Assembly: GCF_003574315.2 (NCBI RefSeq)
Contig: NZ_AP025739.1
Span: 6,138,001 to 6,202,000 of the forward strand
DNA from: Capsulimonas corticalis
Lineage (GTDB): Bacteria; Armatimonadota; Armatimonadia; Armatimonadales; Capsulimonadaceae
Reading direction: 5' to 3'
DNA: 64,000 nt
In this document: positions 24,987 to 33,473 of the stretch, piece after piece
How positions within the stretch are numbered: the stretch's first letter is position 1
Layout: every line of letters starts with the position of its first letter
Position numbers and translations under genes: made by a program
Notes under the pieces: model-generated
Told to the model about the DNA's origin: nothing
The model's database searches: none
What the model saw: only the letters and a program-made list of their open reading frames with translations

Positions 24987-25448
24987 TTATTCCTGCGACA
25001 TCAGCGCTTCGAGCCGCCCCATCATGTATGCCCAGCCGTCGGTGTTGCCGTTAAACAGCTTTTCGGCGCTCTCCGCCGGAAGCGACGCGAACCCGCTTTC
25101 CTTCACCCGGACAATCGTGCCGTCCGCGACTTCCTCAAGCCGGAACTCCACCAGCGTGTGCGGCTCGGCCAGCACGTCCCCATGGAAGCCATGCGAATCT
25201 TCGCCGGCGCATGGAACCCAATTGTAGGCAAAATAATCGTGTGGATCGACGGCGATGACATAGATCTGGACTTTAAAATTGTTTCCGAAGTCGAACGTGG
25301 GCCTTTCCCCTGGCTCAATCGCTCCCTCGACCGCGTCCGGGAACCAGGCGACGATCTGTTTCGGATCCGTGATTGCCTTGAAGACGCGCTCTTTCGGAGC
25401 GCGGACAGTAATTTCTCTCTCGATGGTGTCTTGTGCCGTGGTGATCAT
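24987..25448 (-). CDS. SRPBCC (AHSA1-like) domain protein, third copy
   Basis: The protein has 153 residues from the ATG at 25448 with CGGAGG upstream. It is an AHSA1-type domain: IEREITVRAPKERVFKAITDP, IVAWFPDAVEGAIEPGERPTF, YFAYNWVPCAGEDSH, and a C-terminal GWAYMMGRLEALMSQ. It is more distant from the two near 11000. Its promoter has the same TTGCGT -35 box as the copy at 12712. The next gene on this strand is a glyoxalase-like VOC gene. Confidence 0.83.
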   Translation of the reverse strand: MITTAQDTIEREITVRAPKERVFKAITDPKQIVAWFPDAVEGAIEPGERPTFDFGNNFKVQIYVIAVDPHDYFAYNWVPCAGEDSHGFHGDVLAEPHTLVEFRLEEVADGTIVRVKESGFASLPAESAEKLFNGNTDGWAYMMGRLEALMSQE

Positions 25449-25466
25449 TTGCAGCCTCCGAGTTGC

Positions 25467-25495
25467 ATTATATCAGACTTCCGCGTAACACGCAA
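25467..25495 (-). promoter_or_regulatory. Promoter for the SRPBCC gene at 24987
   Basis: On the minus strand TTGCGT (25495-25490) and TATAAT (25472-25467) are 17 bases apart. GCAAC follows the -10 box, but the full GCAA-N8-TTGC seen at the other SRPBCC promoters is absent. Confidence 0.65.
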
Positions 25496-25524
25496 CCTTA
25501 TAGTAGCTTTTTATGCATCTCGGT

Positions 25525-25952
25525 TTACAGACCGGCGATATCCCGATGCCGCGCGACATTCCCCTGCCCGTCCAATTCAATATATGGATTGCAGGCAATC
25601 TCCCACAGGTTGCCCTCAACATCGACCACATATCCAAAAACGTCGCCTCCGGCCGCTTCACAATCCCAACGCCTCGGCTCTCCAGCAGCGCGAACAGCGC
25701 ATTGACCTCCGTCTCCGTCTGCACATTATAAGCCAGCGTAAACGGCTTGGCGCCCGCGGTTTCCGCCGCCAGGTTCGCATCCGCCGCCAGCGCCTCCTTG
25801 CCGAAGAACGCCAGCAGGAAACCATTCATCTGGAAGAAGACGATATCCGCGCTCGCCGCAACCGGCGTCCATTCAAACTTCTCTTCGTAAAACGCACGGA
25901 CTGCCGCGAGATCATTCACGCCAACGGTCAGGAGAGAAAGCCTTTGCTGCAT
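25525..25952 (-). pseudogene. VOC (glyoxalase/bleomycin-resistance) family gene, frameshifted
   Basis: The N-terminal part, from the ATG at 25952, reads as a VOC domain (MQQRLSLLTVGVNDLAAVR, FYEEKFEWTP, VEVNALFALLESRGVGIVK). The family's C-terminal end, with GYVVDVEGNLWEIACNP, is found in a different frame and ends at 25525-25527. The break lies near 25640-25655, at about KRPE. Reading straight through gives an unrelated Arg/Cys-rich tail. This is either a real frameshift mutation or a one- or two-base error in the sequence. Codon use in the second frame resembles coding sequence, so the loss may be recent. Confidence 0.72.
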
Positions 25953-25995
25953 ACCGCCTCACCCGACGTATACTTCTTCGTCATATTTACCTTGC

Positions 25996-26613
25996 TCAGA
26001 CGGGTTTCTGATAGCCTTGCTCCGTCAGTGTCCCCAGCAAAACACAATCCCCGTCGTCAAACCCCGCGACCACGGCGCGCTCTGTCCAGGTTCCTGGGAA
26101 TATCGACGTGTCGATATTCCGAATAATCGACAGGAGGGCCAGGCACGCGTATCCAAGGCAAAGCACATATTCGGCCATCGGCATGGCTTCCGGCGCCTGT
26201 TGAATGGCGCAGTGAATCGTGTGCAGGACCTTTGACTCCGCGACATAGTGGCCTGGCAGATACGTGTCATCGCGAAAGCACGCCCAGTCCAGCCCGCCGG
26301 GCGTATAGGCCTGTGTGGATCCGGATACGTAGAGCGCACACGAAGGCTTGTCGTCAGCCTCAGGGTTAAACAGGCCAAACCAAAAAGCTTTCACGGGAAC
26401 GGGAACAGGATCTTGAGTAAACGTACTGACGAGCCACTGCCGCAGAAGCGCCTCATCTTCAGCGTAACCGAGATTGCGCAGAGTGCTCCAGAGAGCCGTG
26501 GGATACACACGCGAGCAATAGTCGAGCAGCGTTTCCATGCCGGTCGTAGTAGACGGCGCACGCGAAACTTCTTGCATCATGAATTCATAGGCGGCAGCGA
26601 TGTTAATTTCCAT
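25996..26613 (-). CDS. Hypothetical protein
   Basis: The protein has 205 residues from the ATG at 26613. No family is recognised. It is soluble with no signal peptide; hydrophobic stretches at FWFGLFNP and EYVLCLGYACLALLSIIRN look like buried helices or strands. The N-terminal MMQEVSRAPSTTTGMETLLDYCSRVYP and central GLDWACFRDDTYLPGHYVA could form a small enzyme-like fold, but I see no catalytic motif. It lies 20 bases upstream of a minus-strand dehydrogenase gene that ends at 26634, so it may be at the 3' end of that transcript. Confidence 0.6.
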   Translation of the reverse strand: MEINIAAAYEFMMQEVSRAPSTTTGMETLLDYCSRVYPTALWSTLRNLGYAEDEALLRQWLVSTFTQDPVPVPVKAFWFGLFNPEADDKPSCALYVSGSTQAYTPGGLDWACFRDDTYLPGHYVAESKVLHTIHCAIQQAPEAMPMAEYVLCLGYACLALLSIIRNIDTSIFPGTWTERAVVAGFDDGDCVLLGTLTEQGYQKPV

Positions 26614-26633
26614 ATAGTCCTCGTGCCTTAATT

Positions 26634-27632
26634 TTACGCTACTCTGTCTAACATGTCCAGTGTTATGGCGTAGCGAAGCGGCTCCCCTGCCCGCCAGCGG
26701 TCGAATTCTTCGATAGCGTAGTCGGCGATGCGCAGGACTTCGTCGCCGGCTGAGCCCGCGATGTGACTGGAGAGGAAGACGTTCGGCAGTGTGCGCAGCG
26801 GTGAATGAGGCAGCGGCGGTTCGGGGGCGGTGACGTCGAGGAGGGCGGTAATGTCCGGGCGATCGGTGAGAACGCGGATCATTTCGTCTTCGCGAATGGT
26901 TGCCCCTCGACCGGTGTTGATAAACGTCGCGTGGGGCCGCATTGACGCAAAGTGCGCGCCGGTGAACATGCCGAGCGTGTCCGGAAGGTCGGGTAGATGA
27001 TTGGAGACGACGCCGGCGCGCGCAAACGCCGCATCAAGCGTGACCTTCTCGACGCCCAGGGCGTTGGCCTCAGAGTCAGGAAGAAATGGATCGTAGACAA
27101 CCACTTTCAAATGGTAGGGCTTCAGAAACTCGATCACCTTTCGAGCAACCATGCCCGCCCCGATCAAGGCAATCGTCTCGCCGAAGTTGCCGGCCTGATG
27201 CATCGCCATGTGCTTATCGGTAGTCACATACTTTCGTGTGTTCTGGAAATATCCCTTGTTAGCGAGCAGGATCTGAGAGACCGTAAACTCCGCCACGGGA
27301 ACAGCATTCGCCGCCCAGCCGCTCACGACCGTGATCCCCCGCTCCAGCAGTGGCCGCGCGAACGGCTGCACTGTACCGGCGGCGTAAAAGAGCGCCCGCA
27401 GGCTTGGCAGCAAATCCAGTTGCGCCGCGCTGAGCAGCGGCATGCCCCATGTGCTGAACATCACTTCGACATTGACTAGCTCTGGCGCGTACTGCGCCAG
27501 ATTATCCGTCGTGATAACCTTGGGAAACACATGCGCCCGCTCGGCGATAGCCTCCCAACGGCCCTGAGCGTAGGTCCGTTTAATTCTGACTTCATCGCCG
27601 AAAAAAATGGCTTTGGGAACTGGCGCTGTCAA
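26634..27632 (-). CDS. D-2-hydroxyacid dehydrogenase (NAD-binding)
   Basis: The start is TTG at 27632, with AGGAG about 8 bases upstream, giving 332 residues. Motifs are those of the 2-hydroxyacid dehydrogenase group: the NAD-binding ALIGAGMVARKVIEF, substrate-domain GWAANAVPVAEFTVSQIL, TFINTGRGATIREDEM, ALLDVTAPEP and the catalytic His in FLSSHIAGSAGDEV. The Arg in NTGRGA and Glu in VTAPEP complete the usual catalytic set. The substrate is unknown; relatives reduce glyoxylate, pyruvate or phosphoglycerate-type acids. Confidence 0.88.
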   Translation of the reverse strand: MTAPVPKAIFFGDEVRIKRTYAQGRWEAIAERAHVFPKVITTDNLAQYAPELVNVEVMFSTWGMPLLSAAQLDLLPSLRALFYAAGTVQPFARPLLERGITVVSGWAANAVPVAEFTVSQILLANKGYFQNTRKYVTTDKHMAMHQAGNFGETIALIGAGMVARKVIEFLKPYHLKVVVYDPFLPDSEANALGVEKVTLDAAFARAGVVSNHLPDLPDTLGMFTGAHFASMRPHATFINTGRGATIREDEMIRVLTDRPDITALLDVTAPEPPLPHSPLRTLPNVFLSSHIAGSAGDEVLRIADYAIEEFDRWRAGEPLRYAITLDMLDRVA

Positions 27633-27687
27633 TTTCGATCTCCTGATCGCAAAGCACTGGTTCGCAAGTGTGACAAGACGTATTCCA

Positions 27688-27897
27688 TCAGTGGCTGAGA
27701 ATTGTGTAGAACCCGAAAAGTACGAAACCGGCGTCGATCATTAGCGCGCGGCGGCGTTTGCCTTCGAAGCGGCGGCGGGCTTTGAGGTCGCCGGGGGGGA
27801 GGCGTTTTTCGAGGAGGCTGAAGTAGGCGAGGCTGATCGCCCGGAATATACATCCCAGGGCGACCAGCGCTCCGCCGGCGATTTTGAATGGATTCAA
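27688..27897 (-). CDS. Small two-helix membrane protein, unknown
   Basis: The protein has 69 residues if it starts at TTG 27897. Two hydrophobic helices (about 5-26 and 52-68) flank a basic loop (GDLKARRRFEGKRRR). It lies 12 bases after the YajQ stop on the same strand, so it could be translated by coupling. The start has no strong ribosome site and no family is recognised, so the call is tentative. Confidence 0.5.
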   Translation of the reverse strand: MNPFKIAGGALVALGCIFRAISLAYFSLLEKRLPPGDLKARRRFEGKRRRALMIDAGFVLFGFYTILSH

Positions 27898-27909
27898 AGT
27901 GGTTGGCTG

Positions 27910-28407
27910 TTACTTGAAGTTGGTGAACTGGAGCGGCGATTCGATCTCTTCCGCGCCTTTCAGAAGGGCGATGACCGCTTGGAGGTCGTCGCGGCTCTTG
28001 GAGGTCACGCGGACCTGCTCATCCTGGATTTGCGCATTGACCTTGATGCCCTTGTCCTTGATCAGCTTGACGATCTTCTTCGCGGCTTCCATCGGAAGGC
28101 CGTTTTTGATGGTGACAACCTGACGAACCGTGCCCTTGGTCGCTTCTTCGAGCTTTCCGTACTCCAGGAACTTAATGTCGATCCCGCGCTTGATGAACTT
28201 GGACTGGATGACATCGATCAGCGCCGTCAATCGCGCCTCATTGTCGGCGGTCAGGGTGAGCTTATCCTTCTCGTGCTTGATCTCCGCCATGGAATTGCGG
28301 AAGTCGAAGCGGGTCTCGATCTCGCGCTCCGCTTGATCAATCGCGTTCTTGACTTCCTGCGGATCCGTCTTGGAAACGACGTCGAAACTGGAATCTGTGG
28401 CTGCCAT
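27910..28407 (-). CDS. YajQ family (UPF0234) nucleotide-binding protein
   Basis: The ATG at 28407 has AAGGAG upstream and gives 165 residues, the usual size; a longer frame runs to 28431. The sequence reads as YajQ: SFDVVSKTDPQEVKNAIDQA, FRNSMAEIKHEKDKLTL, LIDVIQSKFIKRGIDIKFL, and a C-terminal VRVTSKSRDDLQAVIALLKG and PLQFTNFK. Homologues have two small alpha/beta domains, and some bind cyclic-di-GMP or RNA. The role here is not shown by context. Confidence 0.92.
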   Translation of the reverse strand: MAATDSSFDVVSKTDPQEVKNAIDQAEREIETRFDFRNSMAEIKHEKDKLTLTADNEARLTALIDVIQSKFIKRGIDIKFLEYGKLEEATKGTVRQVVTIKNGLPMEAAKKIVKLIKDKGIKVNAQIQDEQVRVTSKSRDDLQAVIALLKGAEEIESPLQFTNFK

Positions 28408-28529
28408 AATTTGCAGATCTCCTTCGGGCAATAAATTCTCGCAGCCGCGTCACATGGATCGTTTATTGCGCGGCCGGCGGTTATTCCCTTTATCATACCC
28501 GCTCCAGGGCTTGGCGCCGCCCCTCCCGT

Positions 28530-28558
28530 TTGCCGCAAACGGGTATTTCTGCTATAAT
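28530..28558 (+). promoter_or_regulatory. Promoter for the ftsK gene
   Basis: TTGCCG (28530-28535) and TATAAT (28553-28558) are 17 bases apart, about 20 bases before the start at 28580, with GGTAGGAG between. Confidence 0.65.
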
Positions 28559-28579
28559 GGTGGGTAGGAGAACATCTGT

Positions 28580-31108
28580 ATGGCGGTCAAACCGTCCGAA
28601 GAACCACGGACCCCGAAAAAGCCCCGCGCGCCCCGAGCCGCCCCCGCGCCTCAGAAAGCCTCGCGATCCAAGCCCCCGCGCAATAACCAGCGGTTCGCCC
28701 ACGATATGTGGGGAATCGGCTTTCTCGCGCTGGGCGGAATTTTGCTCGTCAGCTTGATCTTTGAAGGCCAGGCGGGAGCGATCGGCGATGCGCTGGCGGG
28801 CGGAATGCGCTGGCTGGTGGGCGTCGGCGCCTGGGTCATGCCGTTCTTCATCGCCAGCATCGGCGTGATGCTGATCCGGGGACGCGAGCAGCACACACGG
28901 GCGAACTTTATCGGCGGCGGAGTGACGCTGTATCTGATCTTCATCACCTGGTGGCATCTGGCGTACACCACTGTCGCCAATCAATCCATGAACCCGGGAC
29001 ATAACGGCGGCGAAGTCGGATTTTTGTTCTGCTCGCTGCTGCGCATGCTCTTCGGGACCAACGATGTTTCCAGCCACATTCTTCTGACGGCTCTTTCCAT
29101 CGGCGCGATTGTCTGGACAACCGACATGCGCCTGCTGCACCTCTTCGAGCGCACCGTCGAAGGCGGGCGCAAGCTCACGCCGCCCGTGACCAAGACGGCG
29201 CAGGCGATGCAGCGCGGCGCGGCGGCGGCCAAGGAGCGCGCGGCGATCGCGCGGGAGGAGCGCCTGCTGGCGCAGGAAGAAGAGCGCGCCGAACGCGACG
29301 CCGCGCGGGCCAGGGACGAAGAGCGCAAGCGCGAGGAGCGCGCCCGGCGGATGATCGAGACGATGGACGCCCCGGTCAACAAAAAGGCCAAGGCCGAGCC
29401 CATTGCGGAATCCGCCCAGCCCAGCGCGCCGGCGCCGATCATTCCGATCCTTCCCATTACTCCGATCGAGGCGGTCGCCGCCGCGCCGGTGATTCCGCCC
29501 GCGCCGATGAGCCTGCCGCCGTCGATCGCGAAGCTGGTGGAGGAGGACGACGATGACGCGCCGACCATTCCCCAGATTCCGATCAAGATGATGGTTCCCA
29601 AACCCGCGCCGGTGGCGCCGCTGGTGATCCCGGTGGGCCTCGCCGATGACGGCACGAAGCGGGAGTACACCCTGCCGCCACTGGAGCTTCTCAACGAGCC
29701 GCCGCCCAAGCCCATCCGATCCGCGCAGTCGATTCAGGACAAGCAAGCCGTATTGATGCAGACGCTCAACGACTTCAAGATCGGCGCCAACGTGGCGCAG
29801 GTCGCGATGGGGCCGACCGTCACGCGTTACGAAGTCCAGCTGGAGCCGGGCATCCTGGTCAAGAAGATCGTCAGCCTCGCGGACAACCTCGCGATGTCGC
29901 TGGCGGCGATCGATGTCCGTGTCGAGGCCCCCATCCCGGGCAAGAGCGCCATCGGCATCGAAGTGCCCAACGACGTCATTGAGATGGTGACGCTGCGCGA
30001 ATGCCTCGCCACCAATGAGTTCATGAACGCGCCGAGCAAGCTGACTTTTGCGCTCGGAAAAGACATCGCCGGCAACTTCAAGTATGCGGACCTGACGCGC
30101 ATGCCCCACCTGCTGATCGGCGGCAGCACCAACAGCGGCAAGAGCGTCTGTCTGAACGTCATCATCTCCAGCATCGTGTACCGCGCGACGCCGCGCGAAG
30201 TGCGCTTTGTGATGATCGACCCGAAACGCGTCGAGCTGTCGCTGTACGACGGCATCCCGCATCTTCTGTCTCCCGTGATCAAGGACGTTAAGCTCGCCGC
30301 CGGCATCCTGCGCAGCGTCCTTCAGGAGATGGAGGAGCGCTATGACCGGTTCGCCCAGATCGGCACGCGCAACATCGAAGGGTTCAATAACCGCGTTCCC
30401 CCCGATGAGCGGCTGCCGTTCATCGTCGTGATCATCGACGAGTTGGCCGACTTGATGATGCAGCAGGGACCGGAAGTGGAAACCTCCATCTGCCGGCTCG
30501 CCCAGCTCGCGCGCGCCACGGGCATTCACCTCGTGATCGCAACGCAGCGGCCGTCCGTGGACGTCATCACCGGTACGATCAAGTCCAATGTCGGCTCCCG
30601 CATCGCCTTCTCCGTGGCGACCGTCATCGACAGCCGCACCATTCTCGATCAGGGCGGCGCGGACCGTCTGATCGGGCGCGGCGACATGCTCTACCTTCCC
30701 ATCGACGCCCCCAAGCCCGTGCGCGTCCAGGGCTGCTATGTCGGCGAGCGCGAAACCGAGGAGCTGGTGAAGTATCTGCGCGGCCAGGAAGAGGCCGTCT
30801 ATACGATGATCCCGTCCGAGACCAGCGCGAGCGGAACCCGCGACGAGTTCGACGACGACGGCTCCAGCGACCAGCTCTTCGAACCCGCCGTCCGCTGGCT
30901 CGTCGCGCAGGGATCGTGCTCCACATCCAGCCTTCAGCGCAAGTTCAAAGTCGGCTACACCCGCGCCGCCCGCCTGGTCGAAACCATGGAGGCCCTCCAG
31001 ATCGTCGGCCCGCAAGACGGCGTCAAACCTCGCGAAATTCTCCTCCGCCCCGAAAACCTTGAAGCCTGGTTCTCCGGAAAGGGTCAAGGAGATTTAGGAC
31101 AAGGATAA
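28580..31108 (+). CDS. ftsK: FtsK/SpoIIIE-family DNA translocase
   Basis: The protein has 842 residues, a hexameric septal motor that pumps chromosomal DNA during division. A basic proline-rich N-terminus (1-40) is followed by four transmembrane helices between about 42 and 180. A charged, probably coiled-coil and proline-rich linker spans about 200-380. The motor domain (about 390-740) has LIGGSTNSGKSVCLN (Walker A), PFIVVIIDELADLMM (Walker B) and LARATGIHLVIATQRPSVDVITG. The C-terminal winged-helix gamma domain (about 775-842) has KVGYTRAARLVETME, which would read orienting sequences. The gene has its own promoter, and a repeat element starts 5 bases after its stop. Confidence 0.95.
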   Translation: MAVKPSEEPRTPKKPRAPRAAPAPQKASRSKPPRNNQRFAHDMWGIGFLALGGILLVSLIFEGQAGAIGDALAGGMRWLVGVGAWVMPFFIASIGVMLIRGREQHTRANFIGGGVTLYLIFITWWHLAYTTVANQSMNPGHNGGEVGFLFCSLLRMLFGTNDVSSHILLTALSIGAIVWTTDMRLLHLFERTVEGGRKLTPPVTKTAQAMQRGAAAAKERAAIAREERLLAQEEERAERDAARARDEERKREERARRMIETMDAPVNKKAKAEPIAESAQPSAPAPIIPILPITPIEAVAAAPVIPPAPMSLPPSIAKLVEEDDDDAPTIPQIPIKMMVPKPAPVAPLVIPVGLADDGTKREYTLPPLELLNEPPPKPIRSAQSIQDKQAVLMQTLNDFKIGANVAQVAMGPTVTRYEVQLEPGILVKKIVSLADNLAMSLAAIDVRVEAPIPGKSAIGIEVPNDVIEMVTLRECLATNEFMNAPSKLTFALGKDIAGNFKYADLTRMPHLLIGGSTNSGKSVCLNVIISSIVYRATPREVRFVMIDPKRVELSLYDGIPHLLSPVIKDVKLAAGILRSVLQEMEERYDRFAQIGTRNIEGFNNRVPPDERLPFIVVIIDELADLMMQQGPEVETSICRLAQLARATGIHLVIATQRPSVDVITGTIKSNVGSRIAFSVATVIDSRTILDQGGADRLIGRGDMLYLPIDAPKPVRVQGCYVGERETEELVKYLRGQEEAVYTMIPSETSASGTRDEFDDDGSSDQLFEPAVRWLVAQGSCSTSSLQRKFKVGYTRAARLVETMEALQIVGPQDGVKPREILLRPENLEAWFSGKGQGDLGQG

Positions 31109-31113
31109 GAGAG

Positions 31114-31250
31114 GGCCCTCACCCGGCCCTTCGGGCCACCCTCTCCCAATTCTGGGAGAAGGTTAAGATTTGGATCTTTGATCCAAAAAAACTCAAAACT
31201 CGGACTCCCCCTCTCCCAGAATTGGGAGAGGGGGCCGGGAGGTGAGGGCC
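31114..31250. repeat. Palindromic REP/MITE-like repeat, copy 1
   Basis: Two arms with CCTCTCCCA-N-TGGGAGAGG cores lie in inverted orientation: CCCTCACCCGGCCC...CCAATTCTGGGAG on the left and CTCCCAGAATTGG...GGTGAGGGCC on the right. The outer ends (CCCTCAC and GTGAGGG) are complementary. The element begins 5 bases after the ftsK stop. A related copy is at 43599-43757, also a few bases after a stop codon, and the two share inner TCCGAGT sequence. Confidence 0.8.
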
Positions 31251-31273
31251 AATCTTTATCGCGATATCCGTAG

Positions 31274-31279
31274 TATAAT
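31274..31279 (+). promoter_or_regulatory. Candidate -10 element for the TPR gene
   Basis: TATAAT, with no good -35 box, lies 81 bases before the start at 31360. Confidence 0.4.
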
Positions 31280-31359
31280 ATGGAATAACCAGTACACCCC
31301 CTGGTTGTTTGACTTATATTCTTAAAAAAGTGCTCCGCCAAACGCCGCGAAAGGAACTT

Positions 31360-32652
31360 GTGACGCCGATGATGGATCAGGAAGATAACTATTACTTCCT
31401 CGAAGGCAACCGCCTTCGCGTGGAAGGCCGTATCCCGCAGGCAATTGGCGCATATCTTGAGGCAGTACGCCGGCGGCCCAGCCATACCGGCGCGCACTTC
31501 AACCTGGCCGTCGCCTACACGATCAGCGGACAGTTTCAGCCGGCGCTTCTGCACTACCGTGAAGCGCTGCGATTCGATCCGGAAAACGCCACCATCCATC
31601 TGGCCGCCGGAAACCTGCTGGCCGACATGAAGCAGTGGGATGAAGCCGTCCGGGAGTACCGCGAAGCGCTCACCCTCGACCCCACACTTGCCAGCGCGCA
31701 CGTCAACCTCGGCAACATCCTGATGGAGCGCGGCGCGGCCGACAGCGCCATCGAGTCCTACCGTGAGGCCATCGCGCTCGATCCGGAGCATGTCGAAGCG
31801 CACTTTTCCCTCGGGAACGCGCTGCATAGCAAAGGATGGGTTGACGCGGCCATCGCCTACTGGCACGACACCCTCCGTCTCGATCCCGAGCACGGACGCG
31901 CCAATTATAATCTTGGCAGCGTCTACTACGCCCTTCAGAAGTACGATGAGGCGACGCGTCACTACCGCGAGGCGCTGCGCATCAGCCCGGAGTTTGCCGA
32001 CGCCCACCATTACCTGGGCGATGTCCTCAGCGATCAAGGCGATATCGATACGGCGATCGCGGAGTACCGCAAAGCCCTCAAGCTCGACTCGCGCCATGTA
32101 GACGCCCGCAACAACCTTGGGCTGGCGCTGCGCCTGAAAGGCCAGTTGGACGCCGCGATCGCCCAGTGGGAAGAAGCGATCCGCCTGGAGCCCGGTTACG
32201 CCGAAGCGCATCACAACCTCGGCGCCGCGCTGTTCGTCACCGGCAACTTCCATATGGGCCTGCATGAGCTGCGCGAGGCGATCCGCCTCCAGCCGGACCA
32301 TGCTTGGGCGCACTTCAACCTGGGTGTCGCGCTGAACCAGATGGGCAACATCGACGGCGCCATCGCCAACTGGCAGGAAGCCGCGCACTTGAACCCGAAC
32401 CTGGTCGGCGCCCACTTCAATCTGGGCAACGCCTTCTACAAGCGCGGCAATCCCGACCAAGCGGTCTCGAAATGGCGCGAAACGCTCCGCTTCGATCCCG
32501 AACATCCGTGGGCGAGCTTCAACATCGGCGGCGCCTCCCGCAGCACGCCATCGGTGGATTACACCTACGCGCAGTGCGAGAGCACCGTCAAACAGCACCC
32601 GCGCGTCGCGGGCCGCATGTTCGCCGCGACAGGAGCGTCTCCCCGCTCCTAA
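31360..32652 (+). CDS. Tetratricopeptide repeat protein
   Basis: The start is taken at GTG 31360, with AAAGGAAC 6 bases upstream, giving 430 residues; ATG codons follow at 31369 and 31372. About eleven 34-residue TPR units run from residue 10 to about 385, each with the A-L-F/Y-N-L-G-x-A-L and Y-x-x-A-L-x-x-D-P pattern (for example AHVNLGNILMERGAADSAI and AHFNLGVALNQMGNIDGAI). Residue types at the repeat positions are typical. There is no signal peptide or enzyme domain, so it is probably a cytosolic scaffold. Its partner is unknown. Confidence 0.9.
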   Translation: MTPMMDQEDNYYFLEGNRLRVEGRIPQAIGAYLEAVRRRPSHTGAHFNLAVAYTISGQFQPALLHYREALRFDPENATIHLAAGNLLADMKQWDEAVREYREALTLDPTLASAHVNLGNILMERGAADSAIESYREAIALDPEHVEAHFSLGNALHSKGWVDAAIAYWHDTLRLDPEHGRANYNLGSVYYALQKYDEATRHYREALRISPEFADAHHYLGDVLSDQGDIDTAIAEYRKALKLDSRHVDARNNLGLALRLKGQLDAAIAQWEEAIRLEPGYAEAHHNLGAALFVTGNFHMGLHELREAIRLQPDHAWAHFNLGVALNQMGNIDGAIANWQEAAHLNPNLVGAHFNLGNAFYKRGNPDQAVSKWRETLRFDPEHPWASFNIGGASRSTPSVDYTYAQCESTVKQHPRVAGRMFAATGASPRS

Positions 32653-32667
32653 CCTCCTCAGTCCAAC

Positions 32668-32693
32668 GGCGGCGGCGCGCATGCGCCGCCGCC
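32668..32693 (+). terminator. Hairpin after the TPR gene
   Basis: GGCGGCGGCGC pairs with GCGCCGCCGCC around GCAT. It lies 16 bases after the stop but has no T-tract. Confidence 0.5.
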
Positions 32694-32753
32694 ATTCCCA
32701 TGTCATTATCAATCGAAATCACAATCAATCGAAATCCAACCCGGAGTGTTTTT

Positions 32754-33374
32754 TTGAAGTCCCTTAAGCTTGCCTGCTACGCCTCTCTCATAATCGCCAT
32801 CTCAGGTTCCGCGCACGCGAAACCCGTCCATAAGCGCCCGGTCCATACCGCGCATCCCGCTCCCGTGTCTGGGATCGGACATCTACTGCAAGGCTATTAC
32901 AATCAAGCAAACGCCGCCGCCGCTCGCAAGGATTTAGACGGCGCATTCCGTTACTTTTCACAGGACTTCGTACTTACCAACCGTAAGGGCAACGAAGTTG
33001 ACTTAGGGGAAATCCGCTTCAGGGTGAGCGCCCTGTTCGATTCCGCGAGGTCGATTAAACCCTCCACCCTCGTCACCGGCGCCTCACAGCACGGAAGTGT
33101 GGCGACGGCTTTGATCCGCGACTCCATCGAATGCATTGTGACCAATCCAGATACTGGTAAGAAAGGCCTTCTCGTTGGCCACTCTGTATCACGAGATACC
33201 TGGACACATACTGAGGACGGCTGGATGATTACGAGCTCCCAGCAAATCTCCACGCAAGAGACAATCAACGGACGAGTAGTGACAGATCCAGACCCGGCGG
33301 CGCCGGACGCGAGTGATGGCGCCACGCCGCCACAGAGCCTGGGCGGCATCACGAACGGAAATGACGGCGGGTAA
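32754..33374 (+). CDS. Secreted NTF2/SnoaL-like domain protein
   Basis: The start is taken at TTG 32754, with CCGGAG about 7 bases upstream, giving 206 residues; an upstream in-frame ATG at 32700 is weaker. A signal peptide ends SGSAHA near residue 23. The rest resembles an NTF2-like fold: helix LLQGYYNQANAAAARKDLDGAFRYF, strand QDFVLTNRKGNEV, and RDTWTHTEDGWMITSSQQIS at the end. The C-terminal tail is Pro/Gly-rich. NTF2-like secreted proteins often bind small ligands, but none is indicated. It is convergent with the aminopeptidase gene. Confidence 0.7.
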   Translation: MKSLKLACYASLIIAISGSAHAKPVHKRPVHTAHPAPVSGIGHLLQGYYNQANAAAARKDLDGAFRYFSQDFVLTNRKGNEVDLGEIRFRVSALFDSARSIKPSTLVTGASQHGSVATALIRDSIECIVTNPDTGKKGLLVGHSVSRDTWTHTEDGWMITSSQQISTQETINGRVVTDPDPAAPDASDGATPPQSLGGITNGNDGG

Positions 33375-33390
33375 TCCCACCCTCCCGTCG

Positions 33391-33443
33391 CGATCTGGCC
33401 GGCGATGAAACGTCTCTTGGGCGTTTCATCGCCGGCCAGATCG
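33391..33443. terminator. Perfect 22-bp hairpin between convergent genes
   Basis: The arms at 33391-33412 and 33422-33443 are perfectly complementary (ends CGATCTGG...CCAGATCG) around the 9-base loop TCTCTTGGG. No T-tract is present on either side, so it may stop transcription from both sides by structure or act at the RNA level. Confidence 0.6.
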
Positions 33444-33473
33444 ATATGCATTCGCGCAATAGGCGATGGCCTC

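Noticed and set aside
28493-31087. Very long open frame antisense to ftsK
   Set aside because: It mirrors the FtsK codons at high G+C. The sense frame has Walker motifs and membrane helices, and the antisense product is low-complexity with no domain.
31114-31250. Repeat considered as CRISPR
   Set aside because: Only inverted arms occur, with no regularly spaced direct repeats and no cas genes.
31084-32712. Minus-strand open frame opposite the TPR gene
   Set aside because: The repeated pattern is the reverse reading of the TPR units; the sense strand has the TPR consensus and ribosome site.
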